DNA of 64,000 nt from Melieria omissa (GCA_963971225.1 OZ020269.1:22671190-22735189), one strand, 5' to 3'. Positions 24,212 through 36,695 are shown, counted from the stretch's first letter. Notes: generated by a model not told the origin, from the letters alone. A program made the numbers and translations.

Positions 24212-24240
24212 GAATTTTGTCTATGGAACGAATCACTGTG
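24212..24240. promoter_or_regulatory. Right Transib terminus: heptamer, 13-bp spacer, nonamer-like block
   Basis: Read inward on the minus strand: CACAGTG (24240-24234), a 13-bp spacer (24233-24221), then ACAAAATTC (24220-24212), which matches ACAAAAACC at seven of nine positions. The spacer is ten bases, about one helical turn, shorter than at the left end. Confidence 0.7.
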
Positions 24241-24429
24241 CATTGTGGCTGCGGCGTCAAACAATCAACAAGCGCTTGCCACACCAACAACAATAACTAT
24301 TATGCAAAAACAACAAATGTAATAACCTCAAATTAGCAATCGATGAGCGTTTAAAAGAAAACTTTGCACATACTCACACTAGAACTTTACTTAAGCTTTT
24401 CGCATGGAAATAATACCCAGTGAGAAATT

Positions 24430-24880
24430 TTTAGGACAATGTTGTTTGATCAGATAGTCAAACAGCCATCAAAGAAGTCATCCCATCTCACATATGAGAT
24501 ATCCTTAGGGTTAGTGCGGGAATGCATAGAGGCATTGAACAAACTGGGTTTACATATACAACTAGGTCAAAGTACTCTGGGTTCCAAGACACAGAAGAAC
24601 AGATAATAGTGAGGAGCCTTGCTGGAACTGCCGCAGCCACTGCCTTTCTTCGACCGAACCACCCCTTCATTAGGCTGGGTTGGGAACATCCTAGTAGAGT
24701 CACATACGCTTAAGGAAAAAACAGGAATTCAGAACACTGGTCTATCGAAATTAAAGGTTGTAACTCCAAATGGAGAAGCCTGAGACTGAGGAAAACCCAG
24801 CTTAGACTGATTGCCGGACTTCTACAGTGAAAAACCTTCATATCAACAATGAAAATTATCTTAGTTCACAAAAGTTGCAT
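24430..24880 (+). mobile_element. Decayed RNase H segment of a LINE
   Basis: In shifting frames one reads LVRECIEALNKLGLHIQL (about 24509-24560), then VLWVPRHRR, the worn WVPGH motif of RNase H, then GTAAATAFLRPNHPFIRLG (24624-24680) and LRKTQLRLIAGLL (about 24790). The order matches the RNase H region and following segment of I/LOA/R1-like LINEs such as the one at 37611-38722. Stops and shifts are frequent. Confidence 0.6.
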
Positions 24881-24900
24881 TTATAATATTTGTATTTTAA

Positions 24901-25136
24901 CCCTTACGGGACGGAGTTTAATTTTGAAATCCAAAATCCTCTCAGCAGAAATATTTTCATGCTATGAATGTTGGGGTTAGAAAATTATATTGGATGCTCA
25001 CAAATTCTGAAATAATCTTTTTACGCGGGAACATCGAAATCGAAAAAAATGTGCATGGGTCGTAAGATTTGAACAAATGTTTTGAGGGGCATTAAAAACT
25101 TACTGGGACGTATTATCCCAGTAGTCCCGAAAGGGT
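24901..25136. mobile_element. piggyBac-like MITE, family B
   Basis: A 236-bp non-coding element flanked by TTAA (24897-24900 and 25137-25140), with terminal inverted repeats CCCTTWCGGGAC (one mismatch in 12). The right part repeats CTGGGACGTATTATCCCAGTA, internally near-palindromic. Same architecture as families A and C, different sequence. Confidence 0.82.
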
Positions 25137-25140
25137 TAAT

Positions 25141-28100
25141 ATACATTTATTTATAAATCTGTATATATATCTATACATAGATCTATAAATAAAAATACAA
25201 ATAAAATAAAATTTCAAACGTGATTGAAGATAAATTCTCGTTAAATTGCTTCACAGCTGCTCAGAAGTTGCTCTTAGAGGGTTAAAATCTATAACTGACC
25301 TCCACTAATTTTTTTTTCTGAATATTTCTCTCGAACATATCTACCCCCTATCTTTAACCCTTTATGAGGCTCCCATACAAAATCATTGTTTTTATAATGT
25401 GGGCTCGCGCTGCTCTCAGATTGGTTCCAGACGTACCATATGTAAGACTGACTCTTATTTATTTTCCCTTCTGAATATTTTTTCTATACACACCTAACCG
25501 CTATATCCAACTCTTAAGGTGGCTGCCACACAAAACTAGTCATTTTCAATAGAACTGACTCCACACTTGCAAATGTAGTAAAATAAGCTAGGAAACATCG
25601 TATCTCGAAAACTGCTAAACTGATTTGAATGATTTATTCAACAATCGTCAATATTCCTAAGTGCAAAAAATACAAAATTAATTAAAGTTCAAAAATTCAC
25701 CACCAGAGGGCGCCTCCCATACAAACGAAGTTGTGAGGTTGTCAACTTTTGGATTTGTACAAAGAAAAAATCAAGGTGTACTGTCGAAACTCCATGAAAC
25801 GCTCTATTTCGAATATGTTTGTATCATAAGTGAATTTCTGAAGCTATCTTCAACAAATTTTCCTTCAGCAACAGAGCATTAGTTGCCCGATTGCTTTGCA
25901 TTCAACCAAACAGTGAAAATATCGCAAATTTTCACTCAAGTCCTCACTGAAAACTGCCAATAACACAATTTTACAGCATAATCATATATTTAAAAACAAA
26001 ATATTTTTTTTAATCACCTTTAAAGTTTTAACTTAATTTTTGTTCACTTGTCTTCTTTGTTTCGTTTCCTTCATAACAATACTGCTCAGAGGTGAGAAGA
26101 ATCAGCGAAATTTTGGTATTTCTAGACCTTGAATATATAAAACTGCAGACAGCAGTAAGTTTTAGGACCTCGCTCATTATTGATTTTGAAATAGTGAATC
26201 TTAAAGTGGAAACAAAATTGTTCCCTTTGTGCACAATTTTTATCAGCGCTGTAAAAGCGCCCTTTAAGAGGTTATAACTTCTATGTTATCCAATATTTTT
26301 TCATAAAACTTGGAATTTCTCTTAACTGAAGTATTTCCAACAAAGCCACATACTCAGATTTTTGTGGTTATAACATTGAATTTTGGCGCTTTTGTTACCA
26401 CTCGCAACACTGCCTGACGTCAAAAGCCAAAGACTTTCTTCAGCTAATATCAGTCTTTGTTGTTGTTAAAACAGCATTCATTCAGTAATAGTTATGAACT
26501 TCATGAGTAAATATTTGTCTGCAAATTTCCTGCTGGGTGCACTCCACATGTGAGTTTACAGCTCACACACACACACGCAAAGCCACGCACACGCTCAGTC
26601 ACCTAGATTCGCTTGGCTTAATTTCTAGGCCATGGTTAACAAATCGTTTCCGGTTATAGCAACAGCAATGTGCGCGACATTGTCGATGCTTAACTGCCGC
26701 GACAAACAGCCAATACTGAAGCTTATACACGACCACACACACACTCACACACACATACACACGTGCACTTAAGCACATTATATGGCAATTTGACGTTATA
26801 CACCATAATTATGGACGGATATCCGGCGCTGCCAAAAATTTCCTTTAGTGTAATTAAGAATCGGCGTCAACAACAACAACACCAACGACCACAGCAGCCT
26901 TTTTCAGTGCCTTTCGTGGCAGCAGATCGCATTAAGTATGCCGCGCCATATTCGACACTGCACAGCATATGCGGCCAGCCAGCCGACAACCGACTTATCT
27001 GTCGCTTTTTGCCACTTTTAGCCAACAAAAAACAACACCAAAGAAAACACAAAACCAAATGAAGCCGAAAGCTTGAAACGATGAAAAACTGAATGGGCAC
27101 AAAAAAAGGGCTGAATGTAATTAATTGTGTTGGTTGAGCATTTTAAGCGACGACACCAGACGCACTGATATTGTTGGTGTTGTTGTTGTTTTTGCTGATG
27201 GCAAATTGTTTAATGTTTGGGCTCGATGACTGCTGCTGCTACTGATTTTTTCCCTGAATGGTTTTCCCTCGAAATATCGCACACATGCTTAGGTCATAAA
27301 TTTCAAATGGCCTCCTAAATCATTACACAAGAAACGTAACTTTCCTATTTCCTTCAAAGAATCGTTGTGTCTTTGCAATATTTGAGTTTAAGTTGCACGC
27401 CGACACTCTTCAACTCCCAAGTCATCACTCCAGCCGCAGCGAGCAGCGTCGCAGCACTAACAACAACGCCAGTCGCTTTGTGCTATTTGTGTACAACGCC
27501 TTCGCTATTCTACTTTTTAATTTTAGAATTTTCGGAAATACTCAATGCTCCACAGCAGTTTTCTTTCTTTCCTCTTCTTCTGTGTGGCTTGGTTTGGTTT
27601 CGGTTTTATGGGGCAAATCTCTGGCGGCTCCATTGGTTAGTTATTTTTTGGCACTTCACATGGCGTTAATGACTTTGGTGCTAATTTTAGCGCCACTTCT
27701 GAACTTGGAAAATATTTTTGAACTTTTTCCGTGTTGTAAAGGTGGACACGAAGTCGAAACGCTGCATGGAATATAAATTAGTTCAGACTTTAGTATACGA
27801 AGCGTATTTCTTGAGGCGCTGCGGCAGCATTGGCGCAGAAACTTAAAGTGCATGTTGGCAAAATTATTGACTTTGTTTTCGTAAAGTTGCTTTTAATAGT
27901 TACGCAGAAGCGTATTTAAAAGTTCTTGGAATTATTTGCAATTAATGTTTCAACTTGCTTCATCGGATGGCTTTAATGGTCCCACGTTTTGCAGTAAATA
28001 TGAAAATTTGGCCAAAATTCAAACAGAAATCAGAACAGTCCATATTGTTGTTTCTTTACGAGTAAATAATGCTATAAAATTATCTTAAAAAAATGGTCAT

Positions 28101-28506
28101 GATGCAGCGCGTAATAAAGTCAATGAGTATTGAATTCATTTTCCATATTTTTTCCTTTAAACTGTATATTGATTTTGTTGATTGATTTTGAATGCCTTCC
28201 AAGTTGCTAGTTGCTCAGATGAATTATAAAACAATAAAACATACAACAATTTGCTGGGCTCTCTTTGATTTAATTACCAACCTTTAGAACTAAATTCATT
28301 AACTGGGCAACAACAATTTCCAGACCAAATCATCTCCCGAAATTACAATGTCAACCGGCCCCCAAGATTGTGCAATTTAATGCATTGTAATTGTAATTTC
28401 ACTTCGTAGAATCTTATGACTACTATTCTACCTAAAAATCATCTAACTATTCTTTTTTAATTCTTAATCTCTTTAAACCAGAATCTCAGCAAGATTTGTC
28501 ATACAG
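25141..28506. other. Gene-free stretch
   Basis: No supported gene. CA microsatellites occur near 26560-26580 and 26735-26765. Bases 26600-27780 are of higher complexity and resemble intronic or intergenic fly DNA; overlapping open frames of 100 and 127 codons at 27367-27776 have no domain or splice context. Confidence 0.5.
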
Positions 28507-29090
28507 CACTGTGCGACATTACTTTTGAAGTATCCAAAAGAAGATATAGGGGGTGAAAATAGCAGCCTGTCATACTAAGTTTTTCATTTTCTGATCCTGT
28601 GTCCTATTAATAGGACTTTAAAGTTTAGAGGACATACACATTTCAAAGATTTTTTTTTAATATTTGTGTTTATCTAATGATGAAGAAATGGGCATGAAAT
28701 AAAAGGTGAACTTGTCGCTTTTTGCTTAAATTATCTAAATTGAACCTCCAGGACCATAATATGTCAAACTATAGACAACAAATGAAAGTGTATTCTAAAC
28801 TAATTTCTTGACTTTGCAATAAAAATAGAAAAATAAAAGTTTGAGGTATTATAGTACAGACCGAGATCCAAAGCATATATTTTTTTCAAAAGGACCCGCT
28901 AAAAACTTGAACTTATTGAAAGAAATTTTTAAATATGTTTGTCCTTAAAATTTTAAATTCCTTTTAAAAGGACATTAGATCAAAAAATGAAGAAAACCGA
29001 GTATGCCATGTTACTGTGAATGGCCTCTAGCTTCATGCCTATCAAATCTTTTGTATGGGTCTCGCCCAAGTGATTTTTTGTCGCACGGTG
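28507..29090. mobile_element. Candidate element with CACYGTGCGACA ends
   Basis: A 584-bp segment starts CACTGTGCGACA and ends TGTCGCACGGTG, a 12-bp inverted repeat with one mismatch. Both ends fit the loose Transib heptamer pattern. Flanking pentamers (TACAG and TAATA) match only in part. The phrase CACGGTGTAATAA and the preceding GTATGGGTCTCG type of sequence recur near 48010-48050, so this is a dispersed repeat. The inside is non-coding. Confidence 0.4.
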
Positions 29091-29269
29091 TAATAAGTCG
29101 AAACCCGAGAACAAAATGTGGGCATAAAATACGATCAGAGTTTTCTTGTTGAAAACCGTCTTCGAATCATGCCACCTATGAAATTTCTCAAAAATTTCCA
29201 TATCTTACTAGCTGGACCCTATGGCTTTGCACGCAAGCTCTCCTGTTTCCCCCGATACGAATTCTTAGC

Positions 29270-30110
29270 CCATTGTTGAGCCCATCAGATGTTGATTTAA
29301 AAAAAAACATGTGTCTAACTATCTTTGATTTCGAGCGTTTTAAAAATTTTGAAGTCAGAAGGCCCATTAAATCATGTGTTCTCACATTTACTCCAAAAAA
29401 ATTTTTATCTCTTGGTTTGCCATGGTAAATTTAGATATTCAAAAAAATTAAAAGCACGTTTTTATTATTTCCCGATTAAAGTGCTTTTAATAAGTTTGAA
29501 GTCAGAACGCCAAATAAAGCTTGTTTCCCCATAAAAATTGTTAACCCCGTTATTGTTGACCCCGTTAGATTTTGATTTTTAAAAAAGTGAAAAACACGTG
29601 TCAACTTATTTCTTACTTTCACAAAGTTTGAGGTCAGTGGCTTCATTAATTCATGTTTTCTCACAGTTTCTCTATTCAAACTTTTAACCCGGCGTTGACC
29701 CCGTCCAATTTTAATATTTGGAAAAATGAAAAACACATATCGCGTAATTTTACATTTGAAGCAAGTTTGAATTCAAAAGGCTAAACAAATTTGTTTCTCC
29801 ATACATACTTTTAACCCGTCGTCGATCCAGTTAGATTTCGATTTTGAAAATAATGAGAAACGCGTGTTTAATTTTTTTATTTCAAGTATTTTTACAATTT
29901 TTGAAATCAATCAATAGGTCTATCGGGTAATGTGGATTTCGAGTCTTCCCGTAAACCCGTTGGTCCAGTTAAATTTAGATTTTTCGAAAAATTATAAAAT
30001 ACGTGTCGAATTACTTTTGATTTAGAGTATTTTCAGGAAGTTCGAAATCAATATGTCTATTAAATCACTTTTCTTCATACAACACTTTAACCCCCATGGT
30101 TAGCCTTTTT
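29270..30110. repeat. Worn tandem repeat, ~133-bp unit
   Basis: The phrase CCAGTTAGATTTNGATTTTNAAAA, with AAAACACGTGTC following, returns near 29277, 29562, 29700, 29825 and 29962, mostly 127-138 bp apart. Between them come phrases like GAAGTCAGAAGGCCMATTAAATCATG and TTTCTCCATACATACTTTTAACCC. The units are much diverged. The array leads into the GCCACGCCC array, which has half-units of a similar length. Confidence 0.65.
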
Positions 30111-30279
30111 AGACCTCGAATTTCGAAAATCCCGTCTTGGCGTATGTTCATTCTTCAAAATGTACCTACAGTCCAAAATTCATGTTTGTCGCTTCAGCGG
30201 TTTAGGCTGGGCGATAATAAATCAATCAATAAATCAACCAGTCAGTCAGTCAGGATAAACAATCCATGTATAAAAAAAT

Positions 30280-31650
30280 GGAGACGGTACCACGCCCCCT
30301 CGTCCAATGCGAACAACTTTTGTCTAATCGAGTTGTGCTACTAAGTGGACAGTTTGTACCAACTTTCATTGATTTGCGACTTACAGTTCTGCTGAAATGT
30401 TGGGTCATAAAAAATATGCCACACCCCTTTTCAAACGCCCATCAAAGCTCATTAGAATGACACATCTATGAGACGACGGTACACCAACTTTCAATGGTGT
30501 GCAGCTAACGATTCCGAGAAGATTCCTTATTAAAGAGTTGAGTTTTATGGGCGGTGCCACGCCTCTTGTCCAGAATCGACCTTATTCCCCCTGCCGAAGG
30601 ACACGACTAAATCATAACTTGATACTGAGTATCATTGATGTGAATGCTATAGTTTCAAAGTTACACAGGAATTTATAAAGTGCCACGCCCCTTGTCCAAC
30701 GCCCATACAATACAACCAGTGAAATAATACGTCTACACCATGACGTTGTACAAAATTTCAATGCTGAGCGAGTTATAATTCCGAAGCTATTCCAGATTAA
30801 AGAATGTAGTTGTATTTGCGGTGCCACGCCCCCTTGTCAAAAACCCACCCTATTCCCCCGGTCGGAGGACACAACGAATAATAAGTTTGTACCGAGTGTC
30901 ATTTAAGTGAATGCTATAGTTTCAAAGTTTCACCATTTAAAAAGTGACACGCCCTTTTTCCAATGCCCATACAATACTACCGGTGGAATCACACGTCTAC
31001 GCCATGACGCTGTACCGAATTTCAATGCTGTGTGACTTAGGATTCCGAAGATATTCCATGTTAAAGAATTGAGTTGTATGGGCGGTGCCACGCCCCCTTG
31101 TCCAAAATACGCCCTATTCCCCCTGCCGAAGGACATGACCAAATCGTAAGTTTGTACCGAGTGTCATTGATGTGAACGATCTAGTTCCAAAGTTACACCG
31201 GACTTTAAAGAAGTGCCACGCCTCTTGTCCAACGCCCATTAAATTTTAGCAATAGGAACACACTTCTATGAGATGGCGATACACCAACTTTCAATGCTGT
31301 CCGACTTATAATTCCGAAGATTTTCTATATCAAAAAGTTGGATTGTATGGGCGGTGCCACGCCCCCTTGTTCAAAATCCATCCTATTCCCCCATCGAGGG
31401 ACCCGATCGAATCGTTAGTTTGTACCGAATGTCATTGATGTGACTGTTATAGTTAAAAAAAAGCACCGGAATTCAAAACGTGCAACGCCCCTTGTCCAAC
31501 GCCCATTAAATTTTACCGGTGCAGTGACACGCTTACGCCCTGACACTGTACTAAATTTCACTGCTGTCCGACTTATAATTCCGAAGATATACCATATTAA
31601 AAATTTAGGTTGTATGTGAGGTGCCACGCCCACCTGCCGTACAAACATGT
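30280..31650. repeat. Dimeric tandem array, ~267-bp higher-order unit
   Basis: The phrase GTGCCACGCC (or close) lies at 30287, 30554, 30821, 31085, 31354 and 31621, giving periods of 264-269 bp, and again in an offset half at 30680, 30944, 31213 and 31480. The half-spacings alternate at about 123-128 and 141 bp, so each unit is a dimer of two diverged halves. Recurrent parts are CCCTATTCCCC, TTGTCCAACGCCCAT and TTATAATTCCGAAGATATTCC. No coding frame survives. Many other fly genomes carry such GCCACGCCC repeats, from memory. Confidence 0.9.
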
Positions 31651-32527
31651 AATATCGCTACAAACCATCGCATTGACATCTTCTATCACTTCTTTTTTAT
31701 TTTCCATGAATATGAAGAAATCAAAATCTTTCAGATAAACATCTATTTTACAATAGTATTCAAGAAATGCAAATCTTTCGAATAGTGCAAGATTTTTTTT
31801 TTAAACGTTAATCGAAATCTTCAAATCATCGTTTTCTCCTTCAATGACTATTGAAGTTCGTTATGTTATCTTGTTGATAGGTCACAAGTAAAATGGATAA
31901 ATCATTTCTGAGCACTTGGTGTTGTATCCTACAAAAAAGCATCTAGTTGATAGTTGATGGTTAATGTATATTATCTTTTTATGTGCCATTTTTTCTATGA
32001 ATGTATTATAAATAATAACAGAAAATAAATAATATAAGAAATAATAATATAAGAAAAATAGTATAAGGAAAATGGTGCACTGCACAAAAGAAATCAATCG
32101 TTTTATTACCACAACGATTTCCAAACTGAATCATTGCTCGACGATCTAATGTCAAATGGCCATCAAGATTGTTGCGACTTAATGCTGTGCAATTAATTTT
32201 TTTTAGTGTTTTGTAAAGTATCTGGACTCTGCTTGTAAACTATAAATAAACACTTCCTGAGTTCAAGGCCGAGATCCAACCGGTCCGACCATATCTTCAA
32301 AAAAATTTCAATGAAATACATGAAATGAATGAATGAAAAAAAGAGCCTTTATCATAGCCGCAGGAAGCCATTTCCCTGATATTTTATTCCATACTTTATC
32401 AAAATATATCTATTTACTTTAGAACGCAATAACAACTTCACCAACCACTCAATAAATATGTTTTTATATTTAAATTTAATTGAGAACTTTTATTAAAGGT
32501 GATCAACTCGATCATTAGTGGTTAACT
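31651..32527. other. Gene-free AT-rich stretch
   Basis: Nothing recognised beyond AT-rich DNA. The part from 32100 to 32300 resembles 28300-28400 weakly (CAAGATTGTGCAATTTAATGC type words), suggesting an old dispersed repeat. Confidence 0.5.
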
Positions 32528-32771
32528 CTAAATCCCAGAATTTTAAAAATATCGTAAGCCCAGAAGTGAGATCGTCAGGCTTATATGAGCTAAATCACTA
32601 AAAACATTTGTTGAAAACGTACAAAAACTGTCTAAAATGTTAAATTTTTAAATGCAATATAATTCTGACATTTCATTAGAGGATTACATAAATAATGGAA
32701 TCGAAAATCTTTTGAATTTATCACCATTTGAAATCTTTAGTGAAACTGTGAAGCTCACTTCTGGGAATTAG
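32528..32771 (-). mobile_element. MITE with CTAATTCCCAGAA ends, copy 1
   Basis: A 244-bp non-coding repeat with inverted ends CTAAATCCCAG and CTGGGAATTAG. It is the inverse-orientation sister of 57980-58219: shared blocks include AAATCTTTAGTGAAACTGTG, CTCACTTCTGGG, TCGAAAATCTTTTG and CTTATATGAG. The superfamily is not clear because the target duplication could not be fixed. Confidence 0.72.
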
Positions 32772-35700
32772 GTTTAAATTCATTTTCGCTATCAAAGCTA
32801 AGCCGAGAAACCGTTTGTTTTCAGAATTAAGTAAGATATATCTATATATGTATATATATAGATAGATATAAATATATAGACTTTTAATAGCTAAAACTAC
32901 CAATAATCGAACAATTTTCGCAAAGGGATCATTTGAAGAATGATTTTGTGTTCTCTTCGAATGGTCATTGAGTCAGATTTGCCATATTCATTGACTTACA
33001 TCATATTATAATGACACGCGTTATCTCAAGTATACCGATCTGACTTAAACCCCATAACAACTTTTTTTTGTGAACAATTGTGAAACTTTTTCTACTCACT
33101 AATGCAAGAAATCAATTTCCTCGTCTCGTAAGCACTGCCAACAGATTTTTTCATCTTCTTTCTCTTAATTTTCTTAAATATCTCCTGAAGTCTCAATGTC
33201 TCGTTAACTAAGCAGTCGAAAGAAGTACTTGGGAAGAGATTACACGAAAAGTTGTTGTCCTCAAACAATTTGGTAGATAACTTTTCTTGAAACTCCTTGT
33301 TAGAACTTTCGAAAGTGCCTTTGAAACATTGCCTGATATTCACAAAGACTGACTGCCTTCTAGAAAAAAGTAGAAATGATAGAAAATATGTAATCGCCAC
33401 TGATGATTACATCATTTGGTACATACTTTCTATCATTTGGTACATACTTGAATACATATTTCCTTAGGTAGGTTAAGTGGGACATCACTTAAGACTTATG
33501 ATTTATTGTGTTACCACGTAGGGGGATTTCTCCGCCTATACACTTCGTCGTCCTGGGAAAACGATTGTTCTATGAAATTCAATGGAACATTGACGACATT
33601 CGGTTTCTGTAGCGACGACTTCCCAAAAATGAAAGTCAACAACAAATCTGACAAATTTATCGATACGTCTTGGGCGCTTTTCCTCAAGGTTCGCTAAGCA
33701 GCTGAAGAAGTGCTACACCGGAAATCAATTTCTACAGAAATCATTTTATACAACAGACCAAGTTTTTGACGTGCTAACCCATGGAGTCTAGTAATGAGGT
33801 CCTCAAGAATCCTTCTAGAGGGTTTTCTTAGAAGATTTATTTAACTTCTAATATCAATGCTTTGCATTATCTCAAATAGATCTTTCTAACGGATTTTCCC
33901 TGAGTCATTATTTTGTTTGGATAATTGTGCCAGTTATTCAAATAATCAAAGCTTCTCGTTATTTTCGGATTTCTGAATAAGCTTCTTACATGCGTCTTAA
34001 ATTTTGTTTTGTTATTTTATTTGTGTTCGTAGGACAAACAAATGCAATTTCATAATTTTTTTTTAGACCACTAATCAGTTCTTCTATGTTCATTTAAGAT
34101 CACAATGGACCATTTGGGCTAACAAATGTATATTCTCATTTATCGTCTGGTCCTAATTATATTAGCAATGAATAAATTTTCTGTTGAACCCAACCCAATT
34201 GGAAAAATTACAATAACCAAAAAAAGCTAATTGTAGACATTAACCGCAAAACGAAAACACAAATGCTAACCCCAAATACCCACATCGACCTCAATGGGAT
34301 CACAGACAGGAACGAAGCAAGTGAGAAATGCTTAAGACAATTGTCAGTGTGGCTAGTGCGGCAAATATTTATTTGGGAAATTTGTTGAAATTAACATTAG
34401 CAACACTTGCGGTTGGCATTTCCTTATGGGCGCGGCCGAACATTTCCGCCCCAAGACAGACGAGCGCCACATGTGCCTGATCGATGGCGACTCGGGTCGC
34501 AGCAGCTGCTGCTGTCGTTGGCGGCTCAAAACCATTTAACTGCCACTTACCATCCACTTGAACTGATGGAAAAGCATATTAGCACACAAACACACATACA
34601 TACAAAACCAAACCCAAAAAGTACAAAATAACACAAAATATTAGTAAACTTCAAATGTGGAGGCCGAAGAGATTTCAGGTGCATGAGAAATGTTTGGTGA
34701 GATTGCAAAATTCGTAATGCTTGTTCGATTGTTGTTTTGCGAACAAGGCGCGTGCGTGTTTATTAAAATGCAAATATTGTCAGTTGTTGTTGTTGTTGTT
34801 TTTATTGTTGTTATTTGTGTTGTTTGCAAGCGTTTCAGTGTGGATATTTAATGCATTTATTTGATTATTTGCTCAAGCGGGATTGTTGTTATTTTTGCTT
34901 TTGTTTTTGTTATGTTGTATGTGTTCTTGTTTTTGTTTTTCTTGTGTTATATGTGTTGCCTGTTTTGTTTTTGTTGTGTTGATGTTGGCGTTGGCATTGT
35001 TGCAGCTTTCACAATTTGTTTTGTTGTCATTAAACAATCTGCATTTTTTTTCTTTTACTACCAATTCGCATTTTGGGCAAATAAATCCTTTGCAGCGATG
35101 GCTTAAAACGGAATTTATGTTGTGCGCACTTGTGTTGGTCCGTTGAGAAACGAACGGCACCGCAACAACCACCAAAGCCAGGACCGGCACTCGAGTGCTG
35201 GCAGCGTGTTGCAAGGAGATTAATGCCTCATGTGGCTTTTATGAATTTCAGCATTGCCGGCACACAAAAGGCCAACAATATTTTCGCATTATGGTAGGTC
35301 CATTGTTGTTGTGCCTAATAAACAGCAACACTAACAGCAACACACACACAGCAACCATAGGAAGTGTGGCCGCATGGCGCAACGGTCTGTGTTCCACTTT
35401 TCAGCTCAACGTAATGCGCACGTTAGCATTTGACCTTGAGACACAAATTACCAGACTGTCGAGCTGGCTGACTGGATGTCATTACTGCTAGCCGCTTTTA
35501 TGTGTGTTTGCCTTTGTCTGCACTGCAAGCTGCTTGTTTCCTTTGCATGCGCTTCCTGGCCATGGCTGGGCGCGGTGACATGAAACGCCCGAGCAAGAAA
35601 CAATTTGTGGCACACACACACACCCACAGTCACTCACTCACTCACTCACTCAGAGACGAACGTATGCTGAGAATGCACAATATGGCGCCAAATTGACACA

Positions 35701-36695
35701 TAAAATAATTTAGGATACGCAGTAAGCAACAAACAACCAACGAACTCGGCAAACACCAAAAGGCAACCGAAACATTTTGCCAACAAATTCAAAGATTTAT
35801 GAGACAACAACGCATCGCGTCGTACGACCAACAATTATTGTGAGCAAAGTAAATGGTCTGGCAGTTTTTGTTCAAGTTTTATTTTCGGCTTAAAATTTAC
35901 CACCGAATTCAAAGTGAGCCATAAAAAAACAGCAAATAAAAATGAAATAAAAATCGGTTGATTTCTTATGTTTATAGCGGAAACTAATCAAACCTTATGC
36001 CGGATGTGCCGGAAATTATTGAAAAGCAACTCGACGCGCGGCTATAAGTCTTTCCGGCAATTCGGCTGCATTTACAGCAACACGTACCATGCTGTCCTTG
36101 TTTGTTTATGTGTGTGTGTGTGTGTGAGTGAGTACTGTGTTCGCGTTATTGGCAAATTAAGCTGCACAAAAGTCAAAGACGTTGTTGTTTGGCTTTGGAG
36201 GACTTTTACGTTTTAGTAAATTTTTTAGTAGCAGGAAATAATTTCATGAGGCTTCAGAGTGAAAGAATACAAAAAAATGTAAAAGAAGTAAAAACGTTGA
36301 ATTTAGTTTTGGTTGACTTTTGAAACACTCGCCAATTTTATATCTGAAATACTTTCAACTTAAACTAAAAACACAAATTCCGGTGATTCTAACAACGTAC
36401 TCAATTTTGTTGTAAACATTTCTGTAGCTTTCGAAGATTTCTAGTGGAGCTTGAACTACTGAATCTCGAGCTGCTAAAAACATAGAGCCAACTACTAAGA
36501 AAATATCGACATCTTCGAAAAAAAGTCTACCAGTTTTATCTTCAACGAAATTTAGTCATATGAGATGACACCTGAAGTTCCTGTGTCCCACAACAATTGC
36601 AGTAAGGCACCTTAGGCTTCTCCGATCAAGGCTATGAATGCTTAGGTAGGTAGGTAAATGTGGCGGCCCTCACGAGATCGCAATTAGGCCCATTG
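32772..36695. other. Gene-free stretch
   Basis: No supported gene in about 3.9 kb. A 17-bp direct repeat ATCATTTGGTACATACTT type occurs twice near 33410-33450. Bases 34300-36220 are of higher complexity, with (GTT)n near 34780, an ACTCACTC run at 35630-35652 and a TG microsatellite at 36106-36126. It could be an intron or a regulatory region of a gene outside the window, but no exon could be shown. A TAGG-rich run lies at 36640-36655. Confidence 0.5.

Larger units (their letters stand above)
20611..24240 (-). mobile_element. Transib element (RAG1-like transposase family)
   Basis: A 3630-bp element that starts CACAGTGATTCG and ends CGAATCACTGTG, with the terminal match continuing imperfectly for about 20 bp (TCCATA, ACA). 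It lies between perfect 5-bp duplications CATTG (20606-20610 and 24241-24245), as expected for Transib. Remains of the transposase run on the minus strand (21411-23271). Next to each CACAGTG heptamer an ACAAAATT block occurs, at 23 bp on the left end and 13 bp on the right end. A direct repeat GCATACTTTTAGG (20974-20986 and 23648-23660) brackets the coding centre. Three shorter copies in this window share the ends but lack the centre. A pogo-like fragment is nested at about 22520-22870, and the transposase is broken. Confidence 0.93.

Noticed and set aside
27367..27776. Overlapping 100- and 127-codon open frames as a small gene
   Set aside because: Low-complexity hydrophobic content, no conserved motif, and no matching splice or start context.
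28507..29090. RSS-type asymmetry for the CACYGTGCGACA ends
   Set aside because: No nonamer-like block at 12 or 23 bp on both ends; only the heptamer-like ends are supported.
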